Below, piece by piece: positions 44,411 to 55,630 of a stretch of DNA of 64,000 nucleotides. Origin of the DNA: Pelobates cultripes. Taxonomy: Eukaryota > Chordata > Amphibia > Anura > Pelobatidae. The notes under the pieces were generated by a model. The model searched no databases. It saw only the letters and a list, made by a program, of their open reading frames with translations, and had not been told where the DNA came from. Position 1 is the first letter of the stretch, and the number at the start of each line of letters is the position of its first letter. The stretch is taken from assembly GCA_933207985.1 (NCBI GenBank), contig OW240921.1:97310167-97374166 (forward strand), in the 5' to 3' direction. The translations under genes were made by a program, and so were the position numbers.

Positions 44411-45337
44411 GAGGGCTTGGATTCCGTCTTCGGTTTCGGATGCCATGTGGAATCGATATGGTAAGGCATGGGGAGAATGGCTAGCTTTTGAGCAAGAACT
44501 CAGTGGCTTCGGCTCGGTTGATGACTGGGTCATGGACCTCTTGCGCCTTCTGTGGTTTTGGGTGGTTTTGGGAAGCTTTGGGGTGTTAGCCGGCAGCGGT
44601 TTCTGGGAAATTATCAGGACTCAGTTTTTGGTTTAGGTTAACCAGGGTGTCCGATGTTACCAAGGATTACATAGTCATCGTGGCGATGAGGGGTTGGCGG
44701 AGGGGGCCTACAGTACCTGATTCCCGCAGGCCAGTCTCGGGGGCATTACTGTTGAGCATTGTATCAGTCCTCCCTCAGGTTTGCTTTTCGGACATCAAGG
44801 TGTGGTTGTTGCAGGTTGGCATTCACGTTTTCCTTCTTTGGGGCTCTGAGGCTTGGGGAGCTAGTTAGTCCCACTAAACAAGTGCCGGGCAGCATTCTCT
44901 TTGCGGACATTTCGGATGGGGCTATTCGATTCCTCTTGCGGCGCTCTAAAACTGATGTTCTCGGTCGGGGGATTTGGGTCTCCATTCAGGTGATTCCAGG
45001 GTCCTGGGTGTGCCTTGTATCGTTCCTCCAGAGATATTGTTCTGTTCGCCCGCAGTTTATGGGCCAGTTGTTAATCTACGTGGATGGGAGTTACTTGTCC
45101 AGGTTTCAATTTCTTCTGGTCTTTCGGATGGCGATGGAGTTGCTGGGCATTCTGGGAAAGGAATTTGGAGGTCACTTTTTCTGTATCGGGGCAGCAACTG
45201 AAGCTTCTCATTTGGGTTTTTCCAAACAGGCTATCCAGAGGATTGGTAGATGGGAGTCTAGGAGGTTTTTGGTCCTATATGTGCATGACCGGGCTCATTG
45301 CTTTTTCCTCTGTGTTTTCTCCACAGGGTTCTGCTGA
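44411..45337 (+). pseudogene. Tyrosine recombinase, copy B
   Basis: The N-terminal core-binding part (VSDAMWNRYGKAWGEWLAF) lies in one frame at about 44411-44560; the catalytic part is in another (44759-45337). Counted from 44759: R31 (GALRLGEL), K64 (RRSKTD), H139 with C142 in HFFCIGAATEA, W165 (RIGRWES) and Y174. The canonical box is HxxR, so C142 replaces the second catalytic Arg; CGT to TGT explains it. The nucleophilic Tyr remains. Expected inactive. Confidence 0.9.
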
Positions 45338-45962
45338 AGGGTCTGGTTAGTCGGACATTCATATGTCTATTTAGCCCATCTCCACGCAGGGTTTCAACCT
45401 GGTAGGGCTCGTCTCTGCCTTTCTTCAGAGTCAGCGGCCATCTGATGGTTCCAGACTCGGGGCATGTGATGTGTACAGCTGCTTTCTGGCAGTAGTCCAG
45501 CTCTCTAGTCTTCTGGGGGTCCCAGACGTGTTGGTTATACACCTTGAGGGTAACGACTTGGGAGCGATGCCAGTGTGGGACCTGGGGGACATGATTAAGC
45601 GAGACCAGGTGCACTTAATGGTGCTGTTTCCGGGGGTTTGTTTGGTATGATACAAAATACAGAACAATAGGGTGCACCAAGGGGGTGGGAATCAGAATAA
45701 CTTTAAGTAAAACAAATGAAATAAAACTAATTATACACTGTCCATATGGTAATATAAAATTGTGAATATAAAAAGAACAAACAAAAAGTCCAGGATAAAA
45801 TATGATAGTATAAATAAGTCTGTAAAGGTTTGCCTGAATCTTCAGGTTAGTATACCTTCCAAGTGTTCAGAATCAAGGAACATAAAAGAGAAAAGAAAAC
45901 TCCAATAGTACAATATGTATAAAATAAGATAAAAGCTTGAATAAAAAGAAATCCAAATGGCC

Positions 45963-46029
45963 TACTCACATGGGATAGAACTAAAACCAACTCTAGTATA
46001 AAGTGCTTGCAGTGGATTTGATCCCCCAC
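45963..46029 (-). other. Penelope tail hairpin unit 3b
   Basis: On the minus strand: GTGGGGGATCAAATCCACT box, stem AGAGTT/AGTTCT (two G-U pairs in RNA), 7 bases, GTGAGTA. Confidence 0.6.
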
Positions 46030-46160
46030 TTCAGGGATATTGGTGGAAGATATTGACCAGCACGTGTCTTATCAGCAGGGTACATGTGAAAATAAAAAAG
46101 TGCAAAGATAGTGCTCTCTGTATAAAATATATTCAACCAGGAGTGAAAATAAATAGGTTG

Positions 46161-46224
46161 TACTCACATTTAGCTGAGCAGATAGTCCGCTCAGTGTAAT
46201 CAGCATAGATGGTATAATCCCCAC
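46161..46224 (-). other. Penelope tail hairpin unit 3a
   Basis: On the minus strand: GTGGGGATTATACCAT box, stem TGAGC/GCTCA, 7 bases, GTGAGTA. Confidence 0.7.
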
Positions 46225-46362
46225 CTGGGATACTTGGTGAGGTCCTCACTGGAAATATAAAAACTGAATGCCAGGTAACAAAAGAAAAAAAGGTATATGG
46301 TACAAATATTGGTTGTAAAAATGACCAAAACCTTTATTTTAACAAAAACAGTAATAAAATAG

Positions 46363-46400
46363 GTCCACAATGTGTTTCACCCACAATGGGCTTTTTCAAG
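46363..46400 (-). other. Hammerhead-like motif, Penelope copy 3
   Basis: On the minus strand: CTTGAAAAAG, stem CCCA-TTG-TGGG, T, GAAACACATTGTGG. The stem differs in sequence from copies 1 and 2. Confidence 0.4.
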
Positions 46401-46710
46401 TGGTACCACTTGAGGTGGTGCCCCCCAACTATTAGAGGTGTGTGCGCAATCAAACAGTGATAGAGTGCTGCCGGATTAAGTTAAACAAAAGGGTTTCCAA
46501 ATTTGTACTGGGCACTGGGGGGCTTACTGTACATTTTTGAACGGAATGCAGCAGTTTACTTTTGCTCTGACGGGGTCCACCTTACCGACATTGGCCTCAA
46601 CTTATTTAATTTAGTATTGCAGGACATTTCTAAAGAAAAGAAATGCACAAATAGTGTTGCCACCTGCGCAGCACACATTAAAAAATCCACAATCTCCCCA
46701 TTGAAATAAC

Positions 46711-47487
46711 GAAGCATATTTATATACCTTTATATTAAATATGTTGCACAAACTGGCCTCCTTTTTTTTCCAGTGGAAAAAGCTCTGATCTGTTGTGTAA
46801 AATAATCAGAAGGGCCTCTGTAGGATATCTGTTCTTCTATTCCTGGCAAAACATACGACCAAACTAATTGTCACCGATTAAACTAATGTTCTCTCGTTAC
46901 TTTCTGCTGCCTCTGAGCTCAGAACAGTATTCCTGATAACGGGTAAAAAAAACAAAAAAAAACAACATTATTTTTCCCCTTTTCAGAGCATCTTTTCAGC
47001 CTTTACACAAATTGCCTGTGTACAAGCTGTGAATGCAAACATGATGTTGACAGGAGCCGTGCCTGTTTTGTTTGAAAGTATTTATTTCCCATTGCAAGCG
47101 GTATAGCAAAATAGCTGCACTTCCTTTATACCTTCTCTCCACCATACTTATTTTCAAATGTTTTCTTTTAATCTTGAAATCTACAGGCATTTGACATATT
47201 TGAAGTGAAAATGGTAAGTCATGTGTGTATATAATATATTTATTTTTATTCATAAAGTGCCACCATTTCCTGTGGCATTTTATATCGTGTAAAGGGAACA
47301 CAGATTGTTGTGACAAACTGGATATTCAGGAACAAATGATGATAAGGGCCGTTACTCTAAAGGAAATGCGCTATCGATTCACAGATGTAAAAGTGCAATG
47401 TATTCAGAAGGTAAGATAGATAACTAAGGTGCAGGGGTCTACTGTGAAAAAACAGCCCTGGAAAGTTATATATTTATTTAATGTAGA
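46711..47487. other. No gene supported
   Basis: AT-rich. Two exon-like stretches (47184-47210 and about 47293-47410) have plausible splice consensus but no homology I recognise; see rejected items. Confidence 0.4.
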
Positions 47488-47495
47488 GTCTAGAG

Positions 47496-47631
47496 CAGGC
47501 ATAGGCAACCTTCGGCACTCCAGATGTTTTGGACTACACCTCCCATGATGCTTTGTCAGCATTATGGATGTAAAAGCATTATGGGAGATGCAGTCCTCAA
47601 CATCTGGAGTGCCGAAGGCTGCCTACCCCTG
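47496..47631. mobile_element. hAT MITE
   Basis: 136 bases, flanked by a perfect 8-base duplication GTCTAGAG (47488-47495 and 47632-47639). The left end CAGGCATAGGCAACCTTCGG and right end CCGAAGGCTGCCTACCCCTG are inverted, and the whole element is nearly palindromic (CTCCAGATGTTTTGGAC). Confidence 0.95.
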
Positions 47632-47981
47632 GTCTAGAGGATGGTTTTAGCTCAGATTTTGTTGTGTTCAGAATAGTTTTGTTCATAATTAGTATTGTTT
47701 ATTTTTGCATTTTGCATGTAATATGGGTGACCACAGATGGCGCTTTGTTTAGCACTATAACATGCAAGCCTATTAGCCGCACAGTAAAGCATAAACACAC
47801 TACCAACCATTAAATCGCAGACTCACTAACAGCCATTTAACAACACACAAAAAAGCTCAAAAACACTCTTAGCCACAGATTAAAATATATAGAGGCTCTC
47901 ACCCACATATTCCAAAAGGCTCACACATAGCTACCCTGTGATGTGCATACATAATTTTATCTAGTAAGTAATGTCCCCTAT

Positions 47982-49031
47982 TGTAGCGGAGATGCAATAT
48001 TCCCCAGGTTATCTCCGCTTATAATCCAAGTGAGGCTCAGGAACAAGTAAATTGTAAATCCACAGACAAGGTTTGCAGCAGGTAAAATAACAGCAATATC
48101 CCAACAGCAATCCCAATAACTGGACGACACACAGTTTCAGGAGCAGAACTGAAAGCTTTATTCCACACTGGCCTTTTAAAGCCTGCTCCCATGCAAGGGA
48201 GGGATTACATTCATTAATACAGTAGCCAATCCTGTCCTGGTAACCTCCCACACATCTCCTCCCCTCAGCCAGCATCATAATCCCCTTATCCAGTACAGCA
48301 ATTCCCCCCGTTTCTGGATGTACCCCTAAACGTAGGGGTACCCCTTTAAATCATACATCCCCTGGTAGCCCTGATCTGGGTGAACAACATATCCAAAATT
48401 CACCCAGATCAGACCAGGGGTTCGGGAAATTTATGGAGGGAATAAAATGACCGACCGCACTGAGTGAAACAGCCGAATGCGGTTCCATGTGAATGGGCCC
48501 TGCGGTCGGTCCTGGAGTCAGGGAATGAATGGCACGAAAACCTCTAGCTATAGAGGCTAGGGAGGGTTCGCCTGAATCCCCTCGTTCGGTTCTTTCTATC
48601 TACCGAACGAGGGGCCGTTCGGTAGTTAGGAACCGAACGGACCGGGCTTGTGGAGGTTTCAGCGGTGTTCGCCTAGTCGAGTGTCCGATTTGAGTTCCAG
48701 ACACTCGACGGCAAAACACCGCTGTTCGGGAGTTTTAAAATGGCCGCCGCCACGTGTTCGTTTGTCGAATGGCGGCCACCCCCGAGAACAAAGGACGGCT
48801 ACTTAACTTGTCAATTACCCGTTCGCAACAATGTTGCAACGGGTAATTGAGGACACACTTCACACAGGGGAGGTCTGATTGTTCAGTAGTTTCATTCCCT
48901 TAGTTTATTCGAATGATTCTACCGAACAATCAGAGGAATACAATTCTTTTAAACACATATAAAACCAGCAGTTTACACGAATGCAACTATTCACAAGACA
49001 TTTGCAGGACAGCCCAATGCCATCCGCTACA
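47982..49031 (-). mobile_element. Solo LTR
   Basis: 1050 bases with ends TGTAGCGGA...TCCGCTACA, flanked by a perfect 5-base duplication CCTAT (47977-47981 and 49032-49036). Minus orientation is inferred from AATAAA on the minus strand at 48157-48162, preceded by CTTTAAAAGG. GC-rich interior with repeated CCGAACG motifs. No internal region, so it is the product of LTR-LTR recombination. Family not identified. Confidence 0.88.
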
Positions 49032-49106
49032 CCTATCCACCTCTTTCTCTCCAGTCGACTGATATCCAGTCTATTTCTCTCCTTCCCACTCGCCTAACAT
49101 CCAGTC

Positions 49107-49310
49107 CAGGGCCGGACTGGGACAAGAATTCAAATTGTTCAAATTGTTAATTGTGTGTGTATGCGTATATAGAGTAGTGTGTGTATAGAGTGTGTGTGTG
49201 TGTGTGAATGCATGCGGGTGTGGTTTGTATAAGGGATATAGAGTGTGTAGTGTGTGAGTGCAGATAGTGTAGTGTATGTTTATGGGGTATAGTGTTTGTG
49301 TACTTCTGAT
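49107..49310. mobile_element. hAT-like end plus short minisatellite
   Basis: CAGGGCCGGACTGGGACAAG starts the element, followed by GTGTGTATAGAG-type repeats (TATAGAGTGTGTAGTGTGTG). The right end is not found. Confidence 0.5.
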
Positions 49311-50456
49311 AGCCCTCCTGAGCTAAGCTCAGCAGTGCCAGTGAGCTAAGACCAGCACAAATAGACTGGTCTCAGGCAGAGAGATTCTGGTGCGGAGGCA
49401 AGGAATGGCACATTGTAAACCCCAAATATTAAGTCAAACCATTCTAAAATTGTTTTAATTCTTAAATTGGTGTAGTGAAAGGGAACTCCTGACATCCTAA
49501 CCATCATAGTGTGCTCTTGTGTTCCATTAAGAAAGGAGAGCAAAAAAAAAAAAAAAGCAACTGGTTGTCAGACCTGCCCAAACTTAAGGAAGGTAAGGAA
49601 TTTCCCCAGTTTCCCAGCATATCAGCCCACCCATGAATTAATAACACATATGTTTTCTGTAAACATACAAGTGACATCTTCAATGACAAGATAAATCCCT
49701 CGAAAAGAAAAAGAATAGGATTAAACTTAGTGTAAAGTTGGGGCTGAAAGCACTGCTGATGTCACCATAGCTTAAGACAAGTACTGACAGTCCCACACCC
49801 CAGGAGTTGTGTCACCACCTGTCACCACGCTGTTCATGACATGCATGAGTATACTAAACATGACTTGGCTCAAGAATTTAAGAGATGGCTGCACCTAGCG
49901 ATATCTTTTACATGGTCACAAAACTACCATGTATACCTGATGAGCACTTTGTGAGAAGATGACATTGGCCATCAGTGATTGATGGTTGACTTCAATAGAA
50001 GGATTTACCAGAGATTATACTGGCTGCACCTTTTTGCACCTGTTTTATAGCTGTTCATAAAACAAAGGAGTCCCTACTCAGTATAGTATAAACTAACACA
50101 ATAATACAGTATATATTTTATGCATAGTATTAAATTGAAACCAAATATATAATCACCAGTGTGCAAGATACAAAAACAACTTGATTAAAATATTCCACGT
50201 GATCCACTTGAAAAATACATTTTATGCACCATTTTATATTTATACCTACCCCTGCTTCAAAGCTCAATATTCTACACTGTGCTACGATTTTTAGCTCTTT
50301 TATTTTTATGAGGATACCTTCTACAACTACGACCACGTGAAGAATCTGCACTGCACTATATCCTTGGGCAGGGATCATTCCGCCCAGGCGCATAAGTTGA
50401 AGCTGCATCGAAGCTCCATAAAAGTGTGAGTGCACACTTGTCTTATTTATACCAAC
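49311..50456. other. No gene recognised
   Basis: Includes AAAGGGAACTCCTGACATCC near 49478, a fragment of the TTAA-MITE terminus. Otherwise nothing. Confidence 0.4.
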
Positions 50457-51486
50457 AGTTTTTCCTGTTCCTTTTCCTTATCGTTGCATATATCCAAATA
50501 AGAAGTATTTAGGCACTGCACCAACCCCCTCTTTTATCCGTTGTATGCACCATAACCATAACTGCTGTGTACAGTGGTTATGGTGTAAAGTTTATTTGTG
50601 TGCTGTCCCATATTTTTTTGTCAAGCTGTTTGGAACTCCCCGAGACCCTCAAAAACCACATCTGGCCTGGGCCACATGGTAAATTGTAAATTTAACATTA
50701 TCAATGACAATTCTATTCACCAAGAGTACTCCGATAATCAAGAAGCATTAAGCATCACTCTACAGATAAGAAGACTAGGAAACATTGGCTGGCTAACCTT
50801 AGGTAAGAATTCAAACCATTCTAAAAAAACTCTGAACACTTACATTTGGGCAGTGCTCCAGAACACTCCAATACCTTAACCAACTTGTGTGGTACCTGGA
50901 GGAAACCTTTAAGGGATGTTGTAGCTGTGAGCTGGTGGGGTTGCTGGTACTACCACTTCAATGTTTATAGTCGTTCACTCTTGCTATCTATTGTTGAGTG
51001 CCAAAATTATGTTGAGAAGGTATCAATACCTTTTCTTTTTCTCCTCATGATTGCATAAGGAATGGTTGTATCACAGTGGTTCGTGTAAACATGTAAGAAT
51101 GTATTATCCATTTCTGTCTCATTGGAAGAATATACTACACTATCAGATTTTCCTGTTCTTTTCCCTTTCCTTGCATAGATGCAAATATGAACTATTTATG
51201 TGCTGCGACTATCCCCTGTTTTATCCATTGTATGCACCATAACCACAACTGCTGTGTACAGTGGTTATGGTGTAAAGTATATTTGTGTGCTGTCCCATAT
51301 TTTTTTGTCAAGCTATTTGGAACTCGCCCAGACCCCTGAAAACTGTACCTGGCCTGAGCCACATGGAAATTCGTAAAGTTAACATTATCAATGACAATTC
51401 TATTCAACAAGAGTACTCCGATAATCCAGAAGCATTAAGCGTCCCTTTACAGATACGAGGACTAGGAAAATTTGGCTGGCGAGAGC
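50457..51486. repeat. Local duplication, two units about 690 bases apart
   Basis: Unit 1 (50457-50795) and unit 2 (51146-51486) share TTTTCCTGTTC, a hairpin CACCATAACCA.../TGGTTATGGTG, GTGTGCTGTCCCATATTTTT and ACATTATCAATGACAATTCT. They differ by scattered substitutions, so the duplication is not recent. Confidence 0.85.
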
Positions 51487-51890
51487 TGGAGGTAATGGTT
51501 TGAAAAGAGAACAAATAAGGGTTGTTGGCTTAAGGTTTAATTGTGGAGTGCTATGTAGACTAGAATTAAAATGGTAAATTGCAGTTTAAAGAGTACATGA
51601 AGCCAGTTATAGGGACGGCAAATGGGCATGGTGAGAGGGCGGGTGGCTAAGGATAATCACTCTGGATGCATTACAGTAAAGTATGTTCTTTACCAATTTA
51701 ATTTAAAACAATCTCAGCATGGGTTACACATTAACTCTCTGCTATGTAATATGTGATTTAAAAGAAAAAAATAAATTATGTCAATGAACAATTATAAAAA
51801 TAAATGCTAAATGTTATAGTTGGGTAAGGATATTATATAAGAAATATAAAGTAATTGAAATAGATTTTGTTCCTCTTAGCAGAGCTATTT
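51487..51890. other. No feature seen
   Basis: AT-rich sequence without a supported feature. Confidence 0.4.
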
Positions 51891-52250
51891 CATACATCCC
51901 AAGTGTCCCTATTTAGAAGGAACAGTCCCTATATTGGGCCTAAATTCCTCTGCCTCTCTTTTCTGACCTAATGTCTCGCTTTTCTAGGAGCTCCATATTG
52001 TTGGTGAGTCTGCGTGTGTAACAGAGCTCCACAGAGATACTATTCACAGTAGTGTGTCCTTAAACTACAATAAATGTGTTTAGAAATCAGTCTGTGTAAA
52101 TAAGATACATTGTTCTTGTTCTAAATTACATTTTAGTTGCATAAAATGATACTAGTAAGTCACATAAAATGTCTTGGAACAGTTCCACCCCCACTGACAC
52201 CCCTAAAACAAAAGTGCCCCTCTTAGTGAATTTGAAATGCTGAGAAGTAT
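51891..52250. mobile_element. Non-autonomous element with CATACNTCCC ends
   Basis: Left CATACATCCCAAGTGTCCCT and right CTCTTAGTGAATTTGAAATG ending GAGAAGTAT give short imperfect inverted ends. The left 180 bases are repeated at 56016-56185. Possibly hAT-type; no clear target duplication. Confidence 0.55.
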
Positions 52251-53432
52251 TTTATTTACTTGAGTGCACTCATCAGCGTTGAGTAGTGATATCTGTTTTA
52301 CATTTTCACTGTAGAAGGTCTAGGAGAGTACCTAAATCTTTTATTTTGTTGGTTTGACATGGTATGCCCGAATAAAGCTTTACTTGAGATTCTTTTTTGT
52401 TTCAATATATGGCAAGATAACGTACATCCCTTATTTCTGACAATGTAACAAACAATGAGTCTCCAAAGAAACACATCAGACATAAAAGAAGTTCTGTGAT
52501 TTTATTAGTTAAACGCCACTGATGACTGGATCATCAACACTGTAAGGATGACAGCAGCCGCAATTATTGTAGGTTGGACTTGTCAATTACGGTATACTGA
52601 GAGATACGAATTCGAACCGGATAACCAACATTCCAATTTGTTGCAGACTCTAAAGAACTAGGTGACATGTTTAGAGATGTATCAAAAAAATGTCAGCAGT
52701 TGAAAGTGTGCTTTTAAATACCCCAAAATTACGGACATGGTCTTTATCTTGTCGTAGTGTCTATCACGCAAACTCATATAAGAATGACGTCAGAATTGTG
52801 ATGAATTGCTGTAATCGTTGAACAATATCTTAAGGGTTTCAGGGAATTTTGGGGAAATGATAAAAACCCTTCGCGCTTGCATCGCATATATGCAATTAAC
52901 GGCACTTGTATAGAGATCTGTAGCCATTGGCAGAAAATGGCATAATCTAATGTCAGTGTACGGGTTGTGCACACCTATCAATATCGGTATATAGAGGAAG
53001 CCAACACGTTCTCATTGTATCATGTTATGCAAAGTGAAGAATATGAGATGTGTAAGATAAGCATTAACAAACATATTTATGTTAATTTTTTTTTAAAATA
53101 TGACCAATCTAAACGTTATTGAATTATCTTTATGAAAATTAGTCATGTTTATAGAAATTATTTTAAGTGAACTTTTTGTTTTTGTTTTTTTAATTAAATT
53201 CTTTATTTTTTGTTGTGCAGGTGCTTACGCCACAACATCGTGGTACATGAGTAACAAAAGGTTAGACAGTGGCATGAGAATACGCACATTATATATATAT
53301 ATATACTTCAAGCTTCGCTAAACAGTGTTTGTGTTAAAGTAGAGTAAGATTAGATAAGTGATATTCAACGACTCTAGATTAGGTTAGTTAGTTTGAGTGA
53401 GGAGTTTTGGCTTGTTTTGCAATGTGGCAGAG
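52251..53432. other. No gene; AT-rich
   Basis: A TA microsatellite lies at about 53291-53312. The segment from 53190 (TTTATTTTTTGTTGTGCAGG) looks like the start of an older repeat into which the next element inserted. Confidence 0.4.
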
Positions 53433-53491
53433 CATAGACGTGCACAGCCTATTGTATAAGGGTGTGCACCCTAAAGCAGAAACACACACGC

Positions 53492-53529
<38 letters not shown>

Positions 53530-54612
53530 CACATACATACACACACATACTGTTGTGTGTGTGTGTGGGCGCTGTATGTGTGTGGGCACTGTGTGTGTGT
53601 GCAGGCGCTGTGTGTGTGAAGGTGCTGTGCGTGTGTGTGAGAGCGCTGTGTGTGTAAGGGTGCTGTTAGTGTGTGCTGTGTGTGTGTATGTATAAGGGTG
53701 ATGTTAGTGTGTGTGTGTGAGAGTGTTGTGTGTGTAAGGGTGCTGTTAGTGTGTGCTTTGTGTATGTGGATGTGGGTGCTGTGTGTGTAAGGGTGCTGTT
53801 AGTGTGTGTAAGGGTGCTGTATGTGTGAGGGTGCTATGTGTAAGAGAGCTGTTAGTGTGTGTATGTGTAAGGGTGCTGTGTGTGTAAGGGTGCTGTTAGT
53901 GTGTGCTGTGCGTGTATGTGTAAGAGTGCTGTGTGTGTAAGGGTGTTGTTATTGTGAGGGTGCTGTGTGTGTAAGGGTGTTGTTAGTGTGAGGGTGCTGT
54001 TAGTGTGTGTGTGTGTGTAAGAGTGTTGTTAGTGTGAGGGTGCTCTGTGTGTAAGGGTGTTGTTAGTGTGAGGGTGCTGTTAGTGTGTGTGTGTAAGGGT
54101 GTTGTTAGTGTGAGGGTGTTGTTAGTGTGAGGGTGCTGTCTGTGTAAGGGTGTTGTTAGTGTGAGTGTGCTGTTAGTGTGTGTGTGTGTGTGTAAGGGTG
54201 TTGTTAGTGTGAGGGTGCTGTGTGTATAAGGGTGTTGTTAGTGTGAGGGTGCTGTTAGTGTGTGTGTAAGGGTGTTGTTAATGTGAGGGTGCTGTTAGTG
54301 TGTGTGTGTGCTGTGTGTGTAAGGGTGATGTATGTGTGTGTGTGCAGTATGTGTGTAATGTGTGGAGTGTGGGGGCCGTTTAGTTAATATCCCCCCTCCC
54401 TTCTTACTTTATGTAGGGAGAGGGGACCGTACTGCTGCCATCCCTGGTGGTCCAGTGGAGACGGGTCCTCTCCTGCCTCCCTCCATGCCTGTGGGCTGGT
54501 GAAGGAGATCTTTGATCTCCCTCATCTGCCCCCGGAGGGAGGCACATAGTGCGTGCCGCAGGGATTAGGGTGTGCCTAGGCACATCCGGCACACCCCGTG
54601 CGCATGCCTATG
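53433..54612. mobile_element. Complete hAT-like non-autonomous element that is mostly minisatellite
   Basis: A perfect 8-base duplication TGGCAGAG flanks it (53425-53432 and 54613-54620). Ends CATAGACGTGCACA and (reverse complement) CATAGGCATGCGCA are inverted repeats. Inside: a TA microsatellite (53494-53522), a GT-rich minisatellite of GTGTAAGGGTGCTGTTAGT units (53550-54360) and a GC-rich segment (54361-54612). No transposase. Confidence 0.85.
53550..54360. repeat. GT-rich minisatellite
   Basis: Degenerate units of about 19-30 bases built on GTGTAAGGGTGCTGTTAGT and GTGTGAGGGTGCTG. Confidence 0.93.
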
Positions 54613-54620
54613 TGGCAGAG

Positions 54621-55490
54621 GTTGGTCTGTGTGTGGTGGTTGAACATCGTGTGCTATATATACAAGGCTGCAAGGCATTAAAGAACATATAAAAAACATT
54701 GTTTCATCTTGCCTATAAGTCAAGGTAGCATCCCTGCATAAGCTAAGTTTCAGAATTTTCTGCTTTATTAAGGGTTAACTGGTCTAATCAAAATAACTGT
54801 TAATACTACTGCTGCGTAAGTGACTATTGCTCCATCTTGGGTTTTTTGGCGGCATGGCATGGGAGTAATTAGTGCAGCCCAGAAATGATGTTGACATTAT
54901 GAACAGAGCTAATTGCGATTAAAAACATGCTGCAATATAACGTTAGGCTGTACTGTGACTGTGTCTCTGGGTCTCGGCGGCAGGCTTCCTATGTGGAAGT
55001 GGAGCTGGTATGCCCCAAGAACCCCATAGTCGGGGGTACCTAAGCAAACGCATTAGAGAAGGTACACAAAAACAGTCACAAAATATCGCTGGTAGAGGCC
55101 AATCTAAGGTGCATTAGTGTCCTGAGGACTTTTAGCTGTCCATTTGCTATGTGCCTTGACTTCAGCCTATACCCGCTTGAAAGAGTTCCGACAGCTGCGA
55201 TGATTGTGACCTGCTGCCTGCTTCAGAGGTAATGGTGTGTGTGGTCCCCGTGTCTTGGGGTCTCGAGGCTGTAGTGGTGCATAGAGTCTCTTTCGCGGTT
55301 TCCGCTGTTCAACACTCCCCAAGAGTTCGTCGTGGGCCGTTGTTGCTCCGTAGTGGTCTCTCTGTTGCGGTCATCCTGTCAGGCCTCCCACCCCGCCGGC
55401 TCTCCGTGCATGTCTGTTCTTGCTTGCGCCATCGGGTCTCCTGCTAAGTGAACATTTTTTAATAATGTTATTGTGTGCCTAAAAATATAC
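54621..55490. other. Repeat-like sequence, GC-rich in its second half
   Basis: From about 54960 to 55440 the sequence is GC- and CpG-rich, unlike its flanks, with no lasting frame. It could be the 5' region of a LINE or another element; unassigned. Confidence 0.35.
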
Positions 55491-55496
55491 ATCCAC

Positions 55497-55630
55497 TTTA
55501 CTCAAATCCTCATAAATTGTAAGCTTGTTTGAGCAGTGTCTTCTTTACCTCTGAATCTCGTCTCTATACTGTATAATTGTAAAGCACAGTGGATTATGTT
55601 GGCGCTATAGAAATATTAATAATAATACTC
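55497..55630 (+). mobile_element. L2 LINE 3' UTR fragment
   Basis: GTAAGCTTGTTTGAGCAG, GTAAAGCACAGTGGATTATG and GTTGGCGCTATAGAAATA followed by an ATA tail are the standard L2 3' end blocks. Confidence 0.8.

Larger units (their letters stand above)
45655..46480 (-). mobile_element. Penelope tail, copy 3 (no ORF)
   Basis: On the minus strand: hammerhead-like motif (46363-46400), TTAAAATAAAGG block, hairpin units 3a and 3b, then AT-rich sequence. No coding part at all. It may be a severely 5'-truncated copy or a non-autonomous tail-only unit. Inserted in the SGNH frame. Confidence 0.75.
45487..46709 (+). pseudogene. SGNH hydrolase domain of the Ngaro-type element, split
   Basis: The first part (45487-45650) has VLVIHLEGNDLGAMPVWDL, matching SGNH block III (HLxGNDL), and LFPGVCL. 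The second part (46503-46709) has VYFCSDGVHLTDIGLNLF, matching block V with catalytic Asp and His (DGVHL). Between them sits a Penelope tail, and about 40 residues of the domain are lost. SGNH/GDSL hydrolases cleave ester bonds; their role in these transposons is unknown. Confidence 0.8.
43301..46710 (+). mobile_element. Ngaro/DIRS-type element, copy B (interrupted by a Penelope tail)
   Basis: In order: promoter-like region, a coiled-coil gag-like piece, the C-terminal RNase H part of an RT, tyrosine recombinase, and an SGNH hydrolase split by a Penelope tail at 45655-46480. The order RT-RNase H-YR plus an SGNH ORF is the pattern described for Ngaro elements of vertebrates. Most of the RT is deleted. 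Confidence 0.75.

Noticed and set aside
47184..47210. 27-base microexon candidate (CTACAG before, GTAAGT after) and a second exon-like stretch ending at 47410 with GTAAGA
   Set aside because: Splice consensus alone occurs often by chance in AT-rich DNA; the peptides match nothing I recognise. Transcript evidence would be needed.
48009..48278. 89-codon minus-strand frame with a hydrophobic segment
   Set aside because: Falls inside the solo LTR; no homology recognised and no start context.
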